Below are positions 45,419-53,749 of a DNA stretch of 64,000 bases, in pieces. Both the position numbers and the translations under genes were made by a program. Below the pieces are notes generated by a model. It made no database searches. It was not told where the DNA came from and saw nothing but the letters and a program-made list of their open reading frames with translations. Origin of the DNA: Natrinema versiforme. Lineage in GTDB: Archaea > Halobacteriota > Halobacteria > Halobacteriales > Natrialbaceae. The stretch is taken from assembly GCF_005576615.1 (NCBI RefSeq), contig NZ_CP040330.1, positions 2,604,001 to 2,668,000 on the forward strand, in the 5' to 3' direction. Positions within the stretch are counted from its first letter, which is position 1. Each line of letters starts with the position of its first letter.

Positions 45419-46096
45419 ATGGGATTTACCGCAGCAATCCGCCTCGTCCACGACGACCTGCCACTGGTACCGACGATCGAACGGTGTCCCGGCGTGACGC
45501 TCAGACTCGAGTACGGGACGACGATCGACGGGCGACGCCTGCAGTTCGTCTCGGTCTTCGGCGACGGAGACGGAGACGAGACGGGGGCGGAACTCGAGGA
45601 CGCGTTGGCCGCCGACCCGACCGTCTCGGACCCGACCCGCGTCGCCGCCTTCGAGAACCGGGATGTCTATCGCGTCGTCGTCGAGACCGAACTGGAGATC
45701 GTTCCCGACCACTGTGTGGAGTACGGGATGTTCGTCTTCTCGGTGACGAGCGACGCCGGCGGCTGGGTCGCTCGGATCCACCTCCCCGACCGGGACGCGC
45801 TGTCCGCGTTCCGGGAACGTTCCCGCGAGCGCGGGATTTCGTTTCGCGTCACCCAGTTGTACGACTCCGCGGTCTCGGACGAGCAGGCCTACTTCCTGAC
45901 CGAGCGACAGTACGAAATCCTCACGATGGCGTACTACGCCGACTACTTCGCGGTGCCCCGCAAGACTACCCAAGACGACCTCGCCGACCGCCTCGAGGTC
46001 TCGGATTCGGCGGTTTCCCAGCGACTGCGGCGGGCCATCTCCGAACTGATCGCGGCCACGCTCGAGAACGATCGCACGCCCGTCGAGCGCGGATGA
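45419..46096 (+). CDS. Bat-type helix-turn-helix regulator
   Basis: 225 residues. The C-terminal HTH_10 domain of bacterio-opsin-activator-like proteins is clear: FLTERQYEILTMAYYADYFA, VPRKTTQDDLADRLEVSDSA and VSQRLRRAISELI. The N-terminal 150 residues match the ligand-independent sensor part of this family (LRLEYGTTIDGRRLQFVSVF, with VPDHCVEYGMFVFSVTSD). Such proteins are single-component transcription activators in haloarchaea. The position inside the glycan locus and the shared promoter motif make it a candidate local regulator. Confidence 0.9.
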   Translation: MGFTAAIRLVHDDLPLVPTIERCPGVTLRLEYGTTIDGRRLQFVSVFGDGDGDETGAELEDALAADPTVSDPTRVAAFENRDVYRVVVETELEIVPDHCVEYGMFVFSVTSDAGGWVARIHLPDRDALSAFRERSRERGISFRVTQLYDSAVSDEQAYFLTERQYEILTMAYYADYFAVPRKTTQDDLADRLEVSDSAVSQRLRRAISELIAATLENDRTPVERG

Positions 46097-46268
46097 ATCG
46101 GCCAAAAACATATATCTGCATACTGTCCAATGAACATTGGAATGCACACAGGTGGGACGAATCCGCGCGAGTGACTGAGTGACAACAGCCCGCATTCGCT
46201 CTTAAAAGCTTGCTATCCGAATCCATAGATACTGGACCCCGACATCACTCAGAAAGAAGTGACTTTCA

Positions 46269-47918
46269 ATGTCGGATCGAAGTGATATGCAGCGCTCGAA
46301 TCGTGACGTTTCTCGTCGTTCTCGGTCGACCGAGGGGGAGGACGGTCGACCATCTCTCGACGGATCGGATTCGCGGACGCGGTCTCGCCGGCGGTTTCTG
46401 GGAGGTACCGTTGCGGCGTGTGCCGCCGGAATCGGACTGACGGCGACCGCCGGTGCGGCCTCGGAGCCGTACGGCCACTACTACGACGACTACGCGACCG
46501 TCGTGGACGTGACCGACGCGGGCGCGGACGATACCGGGACCGAATCGATCACGCCCGTTCTCGAGGACCTCCGAGACGACGATACCCTGCTCGTCTTTCC
46601 CGAGGGGGAGTACTTCATGGACGAGCAGTTCAGATTCACCGGCTTCGAGAACTTCGGCGTCGTCGGCGAGAACGCGACGCTGATCCCGGCGACCTACCAC
46701 GAGTTCGACGGGCCGCAGTATCGACTGTTCCGTCTCGGCGTCTCGTACAATCCCGGGGATCGCCTCCGATTCGAGGGGTTCGATGTCGATCAGACCGCCC
46801 CCGACACGGGGATTCGGGTCATCGAAGCCTACGCCGCCGACCGCCTCGAGGTCCGCGACGTGACGGTCCGCGGCCAGCACGACAGCGGCACGTGGGGGCC
46901 GGGCCTGTTCAACGTCACCGACCCCGACGGCCGGGGGATCGTCGAACGGTTCCGAGCGCCCGACGGGGGCGCGTGGGTCAGTGAGACGCCGAACGCGGGC
47001 AACCGCTGGCGCGGCCCGATCGGGATCGAGGCGAACGAAACCGAGGGAACGCTCGAGTTCAGACGCTGCTGGCTCGGCGGGTTCCCGAACAACGGTCTCT
47101 ACGCGGCGGGCGGGAACGGGACGATCGTCGTCCACGGCGGGCTCTACCGGAACAGCAACGGCGCGAACGTACGTGTCGGTGGTCAAGGCAGCGAAATTCG
47201 GTGGCCGACCGTCGAAGTCGACTCGACGCGGTCGGCGGACGAGTCCCAGCGCGGCATCCGGATCGAAAACGGCCGCGACCTCGAGATCTACGGGGCCGCC
47301 GTCGAGATCTCCTCGCCGAAGCCGACCAGCCACGCGATTTCGGTGATGAACACCTGCAACAGCGCGCGAATCGACAACACGCGGATCGAAATCCGCGGCT
47401 CGGAGGTGAACCACGGGATCGTCCTCTCGCCCGACTGCGGGGAGGCGACGATCGTGGACACGGAGATCACCCACGAGACCGCCGGCGGCTATCCGCTCTG
47501 GATTCGGGACAACGACGAGGGCGAGCAGGTGCTCGCGGAGACCCTGACGATCTCGGGGCGAGCGGGCGACGCCAGCGGGTTCCGCGACGGAATCCGCTGC
47601 GAACGGGATAGCTGTCGGTTCAGTAACATCGATGTTACGCAGCACGGACGCGACGGAGCCGACCGAAACGCCGTCGTCAACACGGGCGAGGATCTGACGA
47701 TCTACCGGAGCGACCTGCGCGCCAGTCAGTACCCGTTCGTCGACCTCGGGACCGAGGCGCTCGTTCGCGACTCGACGCTCGAGTCCTCGGCTGGCCGCGA
47801 GGCCGTCTGTCTCTACTCGTCGTCGACGAATCCAACCTTCAAGAAGAACCGGCTGGTCGGCGGCATCCGCGACCTCGGTGCGAGCGGCGTGACGACCTGG
47901 GAGAACACGCTCGAGTAG
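46269..47918 (+). CDS. Tat-exported right-handed beta-helix protein
   Basis: 549 residues. The Tat signal is SRRRFLGGTVAACAAGIGLT with TATAGAA, about residues 38-66, so the folded protein is exported. The rest has repeated short beta-strand turns (RLEVRDVTVRGQHDSG, GTLEFRRCWLGGFPNNGLYA, DLEIYGAAVEISSPKPTSHA, EATIVDTEITHETAGGYPLW), typical of pectate-lyase-like or polysaccharide-lyase/hydrolase folds. Catalytic residues cannot be assigned. Possible roles are glycan cleavage or binding at the cell surface. The start could be ATG 46269 or the in-frame ATG six codons later. Confidence 0.85.
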   Translation: MSDRSDMQRSNRDVSRRSRSTEGEDGRPSLDGSDSRTRSRRRFLGGTVAACAAGIGLTATAGAASEPYGHYYDDYATVVDVTDAGADDTGTESITPVLEDLRDDDTLLVFPEGEYFMDEQFRFTGFENFGVVGENATLIPATYHEFDGPQYRLFRLGVSYNPGDRLRFEGFDVDQTAPDTGIRVIEAYAADRLEVRDVTVRGQHDSGTWGPGLFNVTDPDGRGIVERFRAPDGGAWVSETPNAGNRWRGPIGIEANETEGTLEFRRCWLGGFPNNGLYAAGGNGTIVVHGGLYRNSNGANVRVGGQGSEIRWPTVEVDSTRSADESQRGIRIENGRDLEIYGAAVEISSPKPTSHAISVMNTCNSARIDNTRIEIRGSEVNHGIVLSPDCGEATIVDTEITHETAGGYPLWIRDNDEGEQVLAETLTISGRAGDASGFRDGIRCERDSCRFSNIDVTQHGRDGADRNAVVNTGEDLTIYRSDLRASQYPFVDLGTEALVRDSTLESSAGREAVCLYSSSTNPTFKKNRLVGGIRDLGASGVTTWENTLE

Positions 47919-48029
47919 GCGATCCTGCGCTACCGAGGAGTCGTCTTCGTTGCTGGAAACCCGTCTCACGCGGTCACCGTCGGCGGCTATCCTCCGTTTT
48001 CGGTCATCGCCGATCCGCGTCTCGAGCCC

Positions 48030-48049
48030 GTTTAACCCCAGTATAATAA
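48030..48049 (+). promoter_or_regulatory. Bipartite promoter motif, site 3
   Basis: GTTTAACCCCAGTATAATAA. Its last base is 29 nt before the GTG at 48079 of a possible leader frame and 106 nt before the flippase start. Confidence 0.65.
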
Positions 48050-48078
48050 CGCCTCGTTTCGCCCACCGTGTGACTACA

Positions 48079-48159
48079 GTGAGTCCGTCGTATCGTGACC
48101 GGTCGTCGGCGAGCGGGGCCGTCGACGGTCGGCTCGAACGCTACAGGGTGAAACCGTGA
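48079..48159 (+). CDS. Possible 26-codon leader ORF coupled to the flippase gene
   Basis: A GTG-initiated short frame (VSPSYRDRSSASGAVDGRLE, then RYRVKP) that ends in GTGA, so its TGA overlaps the GTG of the flippase. Its start is at about the distance from the promoter motif (29 nt) seen at several genes of this locus. Translation is not shown. It may be an untranslated leader instead. Confidence 0.3.
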   Translation: MSPSYRDRSSASGAVDGRLERYRVKP

Positions 48160-49784
48160 ACAGGAGTATCGCGAGCGGCGTCGTGTCGGTCGTCAGCGCG
48201 AAAGTCGTCGTGCTCGTCGTCACTGCGCTCTCGACGCCGCTGCTGTACCGGCTTCTCGGCGCGTCGGCGTTCGGCGAATACTCGTTCCTGCTCTCGGTCT
48301 TCGCCATCTACATGATCTTCGTCAGTTCCGGCGTCACCGACGGCGTTCGCAAGTTCCTTGCCGAGGACCGCGCCGCGGCGAACTGGAGCGAACACGTCGT
48401 CGGCTTCTACTTCCGGCTGGCGATCCTGCTGGCCGGTCTCGGTGCGGTGCTACTGGTCCTTTCGACCGGGCTCGGAATCGTCGACCTCGCGTTCGGATCG
48501 GGGCTGAAGCTCTACTTCTACGTCCTCGCCGCGCTCGTGGTGACGGCGCAGTTCCGCGACTACACGCGGAAGACGCTCATGGGCTTCGGCCTCGAGCGGT
48601 ACTCGGAGCCGCTCAAGATCCTCGATAAGATCGCCTTCGTCGCGGTCGCCGTGCCGTTGGTTTCCCTCGGTGCCGGCGTGATCGGCGCGCTCGCGGGCCA
48701 TCTGGTCGCGAGCACGCTCGTCGCCGTCATCGGATTGGTCCTCGTGCACCGACGGGTGTCGCTGTCGTGTCTCTTCAGCCGACCGACCGAACGGTTCCCG
48801 CGGAAGCAGATGCTCACCTTCAACTCGATGAGCATCGCGCTGGTCTTCCTGCTGATGTCGCTCTATCACATCGACATCGTGATGCTCCAGCGGTTCCGGG
48901 AGAGCGCGGCGGTGGGCAACTACAAGGCGGCGCTGACCCTTGCGGAGTTCCTCTGGTTCATCCCGATGGCGCTCCAGACGGTGTTCGTCCACTCGACGTC
49001 GGAGCTGTGGTCGCAGAACCGGCTGCGGGAGATATCCGACCTCGCGTCCCGGACGATGCGGTACACGTTCCTGCTGACGGCCGTCATGGCGGTCGGCCTC
49101 GCGGCGCTGGCCGACGTGGCCGTCCCGATTTACTTCGGCGAAGAGGCCGTGCCGGCGATCACGCCGCTGTTGCTGTTGCTTCCCGGTGCGCTCGGCTTCG
49201 CGCTCGCGCGGCCGATCCTCGCGATTTCGCAGGGGAAAGGAACGCTCCGGTATCCGGTCGCGGCGACCGGCGCTGCGGCCGCGATCAACCTCGTCCTCAA
49301 CCTCGCGCTCATCCCGCGGTTCGGGATGGGAGGTGCGGCCGTCGCGACCAGCATCGGGTACGGGTCGATGTTCGTCTTCCACTGCTGGAGCGCTCGACTC
49401 GTCGGCTTCGATCCGCTCGCGGACGCGCGACTCGGCCGCGCGGCGCTGACGACCGTCCTCGCGGCCGTTCCGATTTTCACTCTCTCGGCGGCGATCGCGA
49501 AACCGTGGCTCGCGCTCGTCGTCGTCCCGCCCGTCGGGTTCGGGATCTTCGTCGGATTCGCGCTGCTCGTCGGCGCGCTGGACCCGGCCGAGCCGTTCGA
49601 GGTGCTGTCGATGGCCCCCGATCCGATCGGCTCGCGGGCGGCCGCGATACAGGTCTCGCTCGAGGACGACAATGACGGCGAGACGCGGAGCTGGTTCCAG
49701 AGCCTGCTGTTCGTCGCCGGGCTGTCGCTGCTCGTCTCCGGGCTCGCGCTGGGAGTGGTTGGCACGGACATCCGGTTCTTCTAG
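48156..49784 (+). CDS. Polysaccharide/oligosaccharide flippase (Wzx-like)
   Basis: 542 residues with about 14 membrane helices. It is a MATE/MOP-superfamily polysaccharide transporter that moves lipid-linked glycans to the outer face. Characteristic segments are VVSVVSAKVVVLVVTALSTP near the N-terminus, MLLRLLGASAFGEYSFLLSV-type sequence (here YRLLGASAFGEYSFLLSV), SLYHIDIVMLQRFRESAAVG and GMGGAAVATSIGYGSMFVFH. The start is GTG at 48156. It converges with a possible gene remnant on the minus strand at its 3' end. Confidence 0.9.
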   Translation: MNRSIASGVVSVVSAKVVVLVVTALSTPLLYRLLGASAFGEYSFLLSVFAIYMIFVSSGVTDGVRKFLAEDRAAANWSEHVVGFYFRLAILLAGLGAVLLVLSTGLGIVDLAFGSGLKLYFYVLAALVVTAQFRDYTRKTLMGFGLERYSEPLKILDKIAFVAVAVPLVSLGAGVIGALAGHLVASTLVAVIGLVLVHRRVSLSCLFSRPTERFPRKQMLTFNSMSIALVFLLMSLYHIDIVMLQRFRESAAVGNYKAALTLAEFLWFIPMALQTVFVHSTSELWSQNRLREISDLASRTMRYTFLLTAVMAVGLAALADVAVPIYFGEEAVPAITPLLLLLPGALGFALARPILAISQGKGTLRYPVAATGAAAAINLVLNLALIPRFGMGGAAVATSIGYGSMFVFHCWSARLVGFDPLADARLGRAALTTVLAAVPIFTLSAAIAKPWLALVVVPPVGFGIFVGFALLVGALDPAEPFEVLSMAPDPIGSRAAAIQVSLEDDNDGETRSWFQSLLFVAGLSLLVSGLALGVVGTDIRFF

Positions 49785-50038
49785 TCCTGACGACCATCGG
49801 CCGACGGCGCGCAGCGACGTCGTTCGGTCGGGATCGACTCGCGGACGATCCGATAGCTGTCGCTCTCCGACATCTTCATGCACTCGAGCAATCCCGGTCG
49901 CTGACGTTTCTCGATCGTCCGAAACGCGAACCCGCTCCGTCCGTTGAGCGACGGTCGACCGATGTGGCCGCCGGTGATTCGCTGTGACGACGAGACCGAA
50001 ATCGACCCTCCCAATCTTAAAGTACATCGGGAAAACAC
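49781..50038 (-). pseudogene. Possible coding remnant
   Basis: An 85-codon minus-strand frame whose middle (HIGRPSLNGRSGFAFRTIEK and RPGLLECMKMSESDSYRIV) has a natural amino-acid mix and GC-rich third positions, unlike the Arg-rich shadow frames elsewhere. No family is recognised and no promoter is evident. It may be the tail of a gene lost when the arsenic genes arrived. The N-terminal part overlaps the ars promoter and is doubtful. Confidence 0.25.
50015..50022 (+). promoter_or_regulatory. TATA-like box of the arsenic island
   Basis: TCTTAAAG ends 28 nt before the ATG at 50051. The second box of the glycan-locus motif is absent. Confidence 0.5.
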
Positions 50039-50050
50039 AATATGAGGTAG

Positions 50051-50194
50051 ATGGCTGGAAATACCCTTAACCGGCTCTGGAATCGAATAGCAAGCCGATA
50101 TACTCCGGATTCCGAATCGGATTGTTGCGGCACTAATATCGTCGAATCACAATCTGGTTCGACGGAGACCGACTCGGAGGAGTGCTGCGAATGA
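50051..50194 (+). CDS. 47-residue Cys-pair peptide at the head of the ars genes
   Basis: MAGNTLNRLWNRIASRYTPD followed by SESDCCGTNIVESQSGSTET and DSEECCE. Two vicinal Cys pairs (CCG and CCE) in a small acidic peptide suggest a soft-metal or arsenite ligand, or a chaperone. arsR starts 22 nt after its stop on the same strand, and a TATA-like box stands at the expected distance upstream, so it is probably the first gene of the operon. Family not recognised. Function inferred only from Cys pairs and neighbours. Confidence 0.65.
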   Translation: MAGNTLNRLWNRIASRYTPDSESDCCGTNIVESQSGSTETDSEECCE

Positions 50195-50216
50195 CCGGCG
50201 ACCGATACGAAAACTG

Positions 50217-50600
50217 ATGTCCAATTCGAATTCACCACCTGAGGGCGCCTACGACGCGCTCGACCGACTGTACGACGATCCGGAGGAACGAATCGCCGAC
50301 CTGCAGGAGATCCGACCGTCCGAACGGGACCAGACTGATCGTGAAACCGTCTTCAAGGCGCTCGGAAACGAGAAGCGACTCCGGATACTCGAGGCACTGC
50401 GCGAGTCCGAATGCTGTGGTTGTGAGTTACAGGTCGTCCTTGACGCGCCGCAGTCGACGGTCGCGACGCACCTCCGTACGCTGCGAGAAGCGGGCCTAGT
50501 GAAGTCCCGGAAGAAGGGAAAGTGGAACTACTACCGGATCGCCGACACCGCGGTGTTCGAACTGCTCGACCTCGCGGACGCTGTTCAGATTAACGAGTAA
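50217..50600 (+). CDS. arsR: ArsR-family metalloregulator
   Basis: A 127-residue winged-helix repressor of the ArsR/SmtB family. The core is VFKALGNEKRLRILEALRES, ECCGCELQVVLDAPQSTVAT and HLRTLREAGLVKSRKKGKWN with YYRI. The Cys cluster ECCGCEL before the recognition helix resembles the ELCVCDL arsenite site of classical ArsR. It likely senses As(III)/Sb(III) and represses this operon. The gap to the permease gene is 15 nt. Confidence 0.93.
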   Translation: MSNSNSPPEGAYDALDRLYDDPEERIADLQEIRPSERDQTDRETVFKALGNEKRLRILEALRESECCGCELQVVLDAPQSTVATHLRTLREAGLVKSRKKGKWNYYRIADTAVFELLDLADAVQINE

Positions 50601-50615
50601 CTGAGACGAGACACG

Positions 50616-51572
50616 ATGATTCCACCGACTATCACCGACGCGGCCATCGACTCGGGGGAGTACTTCGTCCACCTCGCGGTGGTCCTCGTACCCCTGTTCG
50701 TCGGAGCATCGTTCCTCGTCGGTCTGGCCCAGGAGTACCTGCCGCCGGAACGAGTCGAACGAACGCTGCGCGGCCACGACGACGGCGCCGGAAATATCGC
50801 TGCGGCCGGACTGGGATCAGTGACGCCGTTCTGTTCGTGTTCGACCGTCCCTATCCTGGCCGGACTGCTGCAGGCGGGTGCGCCGCTCGGACTCGCCTTT
50901 TCGTTCCTGCTCGCGTCGCCGCTCGTCAACTGGATCGCCGTGGTACTGCTCGTCGGCCTGTTCGGCGTCGAAGTGACCGTCTGGTACATCGTCATGACGT
51001 TCAGTGCGGCCGTCGTCGGCGGAGTCGTCATCGGACAGCTGGGGTTGGCCGATCAGGTGAAGGAGGTCCGTCTCGCGGATGCCGACGAGACCGTCGCGGC
51101 GGACGGTGGCTCCGTCGAGTGCTGTGCCGGACGGACGGCGAACGCCGAACCCACCCACGCGGAACACTTCAAGACCGCTTCACGTGAAGCGTGGTCGTTC
51201 TTCGTCGACACGCTCCCCTACCTCATCGTCGGGATGGCGATCGGAGCACTGATTCACGGGGCCGTCCCCGCGGACCTGCTTCAGACCGTACTCGGGTCCG
51301 GGAATCCACTGGCCGTTCCGCTGGCCGCACTCGCCGGCGCGCCCGTCTACGTCAGCCTCAGCGGAATGTTACCCATCGCGGCCTCCTTAAGCGAACACGG
51401 GATCGCTGTCGGCACCGTTCTCGCGTTCGTCATCGGCGGCGCCGGCGTGAGTATTCCGAACCTGATACTCCTGAATAAACTGTTCAAACGACGACTGTTG
51501 CTCGTCTATGCCGGCACCGTCATCACCATCGGTATCGCCGTCGGATTGACGTTCAACCTCGTTATCGCCTGA
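50616..51572 (+). CDS. arsP: ArsP-type permease (organoarsenical efflux family)
   Basis: 318 residues with about eight membrane helices. The hallmark motif is [20 protein letters not shown], followed by [20 protein letters not shown]. The second half repeats the fold ([20 protein letters not shown] and [20 protein letters not shown]). ArsP proteins export trivalent methylated arsenicals. The cytoplasmic loop carries a further Cys pair (SVECCAGRT). The neighbouring arsM fits that substrate. The family assignment is good, while exact substrate is inferred from context. Confidence 0.85.
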   Translation: MIPPTITDAAIDSGEYFVHLAVVLVPLFVGASFLVGLAQEYLPPERVERTLRGHDDGAGNIAAAGLGSVTPFCSCSTVPILAGLLQAGAPLGLAFSFLLASPLVNWIAVVLLVGLFGVEVTVWYIVMTFSAAVVGGVVIGQLGLADQVKEVRLADADETVAADGGSVECCAGRTANAEPTHAEHFKTASREAWSFFVDTLPYLIVGMAIGALIHGAVPADLLQTVLGSGNPLAVPLAALAGAPVYVSLSGMLPIAASLSEHGIAVGTVLAFVIGGAGVSIPNLILLNKLFKRRLLLVYAGTVITIGIAVGLTFNLVIA

Positions 51573-51657
51573 GAAACCAGAAAAGGAGGATAATACAACA
51601 CGATCGGAGAGATCGAGGACGAATCGGCCCTCTAAACGAGCACTGCGTGCAGACCGG

Positions 51658-51665
51658 ATTTAAAA
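51658..51665 (+). promoter_or_regulatory. TATA-like box of arsM
   Basis: ATTTAAAA ends 18 nt before the ATG at 51684, suggesting that arsM can be transcribed separately from the permease gene. Confidence 0.45.
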
Positions 51666-51683
51666 CGACTTACGAGACTACCA

Positions 51684-52572
51684 ATGTCCGAAAACACCGC
51701 ATCAGAAGACGAGTCGACATTCACCGCTAACGAACAACGCGAGACGGTCCGTGACCGATACACCGAAGTGGCGAGCGACGAGGAGAGTTGCGGGTCGAAT
51801 ACGGCGACCGAGTGCTGTAGCGAGACGGAGAACCGGTCGGGCACCGAGGAGAACGAAGCGTCACTGACCGGTTGTTGTACGAACGACAAACCTTCGGAAG
51901 AGTGGGCAGCAGAGGTGGGATATGACGCCGATGAGATAGCGGCGGCACCAACGGAAGCAAATCTCGGCCTCGGATACGGGAATCCGACCGCGATTGCGAA
52001 TCTGGACCCGGGACAGACCGTCCTAGATCTCGGTTCTGGCGGTGGGTTCGATTGCTTCCTCGCCGCGACCGAAGTCGGCGAGGACGGCGCCGTAATCGGC
52101 GTCGACATGACGCCGGCGATGATCGAAACGACTCGAGAGAATCTCGCGGAAAGCGATACCGAGAACGGAGAGTTTCGGCTTGGGGGAAATAGAACACCTT
52201 CCCGCGGGAGACGGTACCGTCGATGTCATCATATCTAATTGCGTCCTCAACCTCTCACCCGACAAACACCGAGTCTTCAACGAGGCCTATCGAGTGCTTC
52301 GTTCCGGAGGACGACTCGCGATTTCTGATGTCGTCTTGAGCGCGCCGCTTCCCGCCGACCTGCGTGCGGACCTCGACTCCGTCGCCGAGTGTATCGGCGG
52401 AGCAGCACCGGTCGGGGAACTGGAGTCGCTGCTCACCGAAGCGGGATTCAGGGACGTTCGAATCGAACCCGAAGACGAGACACAAGAGTTCCTTCGCGAG
52501 TGGGGCGGCGACCGCGATCTGGACGAGTACATCGTATCCGCGTCGATCACCGGACGCAAACCGGCGGAGTAA
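51684..52572 (+). pseudogene. arsM: Arsenite methyltransferase, frameshifted
   Basis: SAM-dependent arsenite methyltransferase. The first frame (from 51684) has Cys-rich N-terminal segments (EESCGSNTATECCSE and SLTGCCTNDK) and the SAM site VLDLGSGGGFDCFLAATEVG. It runs out of frame at a G run at 52182-52186. The second frame continues with GEIEHLPAGDGTVDVIISNC, then VLNLSPDKHRVFNEA and SVAECIGGAAP, and ends GRKPAE. Both downstream Cys that bind As(III) in ArsM are present. Removing one G gives an uninterrupted EFRLGEIEHLP. Real frameshift, slippage or sequencing error are all possible. Confidence 0.88.
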
Positions 52573-52581
52573 CGGTCGCGA

Positions 52582-53643
52582 CTACTGCACCTGTCGCTCG
52601 AGGTGTTCGCTTTCTCCCATGTCGAACACCATCGCGAACAGGAGGAAGGCGACACCGGCGACGAGCAGGAGCAGGATCGTCGATCCCTGTACCGTCGGGC
52701 CGACCGTCGAGAGCGTCGCGAACAGCGTCACGCCGGCGGCGAGGACGCCGGTCGCTGCCAGCCCCGCGCCGGCGAGGTAGAAGAACGCGAGCGGGTGGAA
52801 GTCCAACACGAGGTACTTCGTCTTCAGCCGCCACAGGAAGTCGTGAAGCAGCATGCTCGACACGTTCGGGATGTACTGCGAGTAGGTGATACTCGAGTCC
52901 TCCTCGCCGTAGACGGCCGGCATCGCCACGTCGGCGACGCGCATCTCGCGGACGTTCAGTTTGACCAGCAGGTCGTTGCAGTAGCCGTAGTACTCGTAGA
53001 GGTTCTCGACATCGATCGCCGCGAGCGCGTCGTGGGAGATGGCCGTGTACCCGTTCTGGGGGTCCATCGTCTTCCAGTAGCCCGACGCGATCTTCGTCAG
53101 GAAGGTCAGGATCGCGTTCCCGATAAAGCGGAAGCGCGGCATCGCCGCTCGGTACTCCCGGGAGAGGAGCCGGTTGCCCTTCGCGTAGTCGGCCTCACCC
53201 TCGACGATCGGGTCGAGGAGCCGCGGCAGCTGCGAGAGGTCCATCTGGCCGTCCGCGTCGACGGTGACCGTCGCGTCCACGCCGTCCGCGAGCGCGGCGA
53301 GGTAGCCGGTCTTGATCGCGCCGCCGGCACCGCGGTTCTCCCGGTGCTCGATCGGCACGACGCGGCCGATGGCGTCGCGGACCGTCGCGCGACTCGAGAG
53401 CGCGGACGCGCCGCCGTCGGTCACGAGTTGTTCGACCGGCTCGCCGTCACTGTCACGGCGCTCGAGGTCGTCCGCGTCGTCCCGTGCGGCCTCGAGGATC
53501 TCGTCGAGGGTCCCGTCGGTCGATCGATCGTCGATCGCGTAGATCCGGTCGATATAGGCGGGCATCTCGCGGATCACGTCGCCGACGAACCCCTCCTCGT
53601 TGTAGGCGGGGAGCACGACGCCGACGCTCGCGCCCCGGTACAT
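52582..53643 (-). CDS. GT2 glycosyltransferase with C-terminal membrane helices
   Basis: 353 residues. The catalytic domain of GT-A type covers about residues 1-240: VGVVLPAYNEEGFVGDVIRE, YAIDDRSTDGTLDEILEAAR, the donor DxD region ATVTVDADGQMDLSQLPRLL and MDPQNGYTAISHDALAAIDV. Two helices near the C-terminus (AFFYLAGAGLAATGVLAAGV and ILLLLVAGVAFLLFAMVFDM) anchor it. It resembles dolichyl-phosphate hexose synthases such as AglJ/AglD-type enzymes. It probably shares a transcript with the deacetylase-like gene that ends 107 nt upstream on the same strand, and ends close to arsM. Confidence 0.9.
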   Translation of the reverse strand: MYRGASVGVVLPAYNEEGFVGDVIREMPAYIDRIYAIDDRSTDGTLDEILEAARDDADDLERRDSDGEPVEQLVTDGGASALSSRATVRDAIGRVVPIEHRENRGAGGAIKTGYLAALADGVDATVTVDADGQMDLSQLPRLLDPIVEGEADYAKGNRLLSREYRAAMPRFRFIGNAILTFLTKIASGYWKTMDPQNGYTAISHDALAAIDVENLYEYYGYCNDLLVKLNVREMRVADVAMPAVYGEEDSSITYSQYIPNVSSMLLHDFLWRLKTKYLVLDFHPLAFFYLAGAGLAATGVLAAGVTLFATLSTVGPTVQGSTILLLLVAGVAFLLFAMVFDMGESEHLERQVQ

Positions 53644-53749
53644 CAGCGGACACCCCCGGACGCGACGCGGCGCGTCGCCTCGGTCGTGCGCTCGTGTTCG
53701 TACTCGTCGCTGCCACCGAACCGATCCGGACTGCCTTCGCCGCGTGCGG

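Noticed and set aside
46200-46219. Tenth copy of the bipartite motif before the beta-helix gene
   Set aside because: TCTTAA followed by N6 is present, but the second box reads GCTATCCG and lacks the invariant A at positions 16 and 20-type pattern, so it was not counted.
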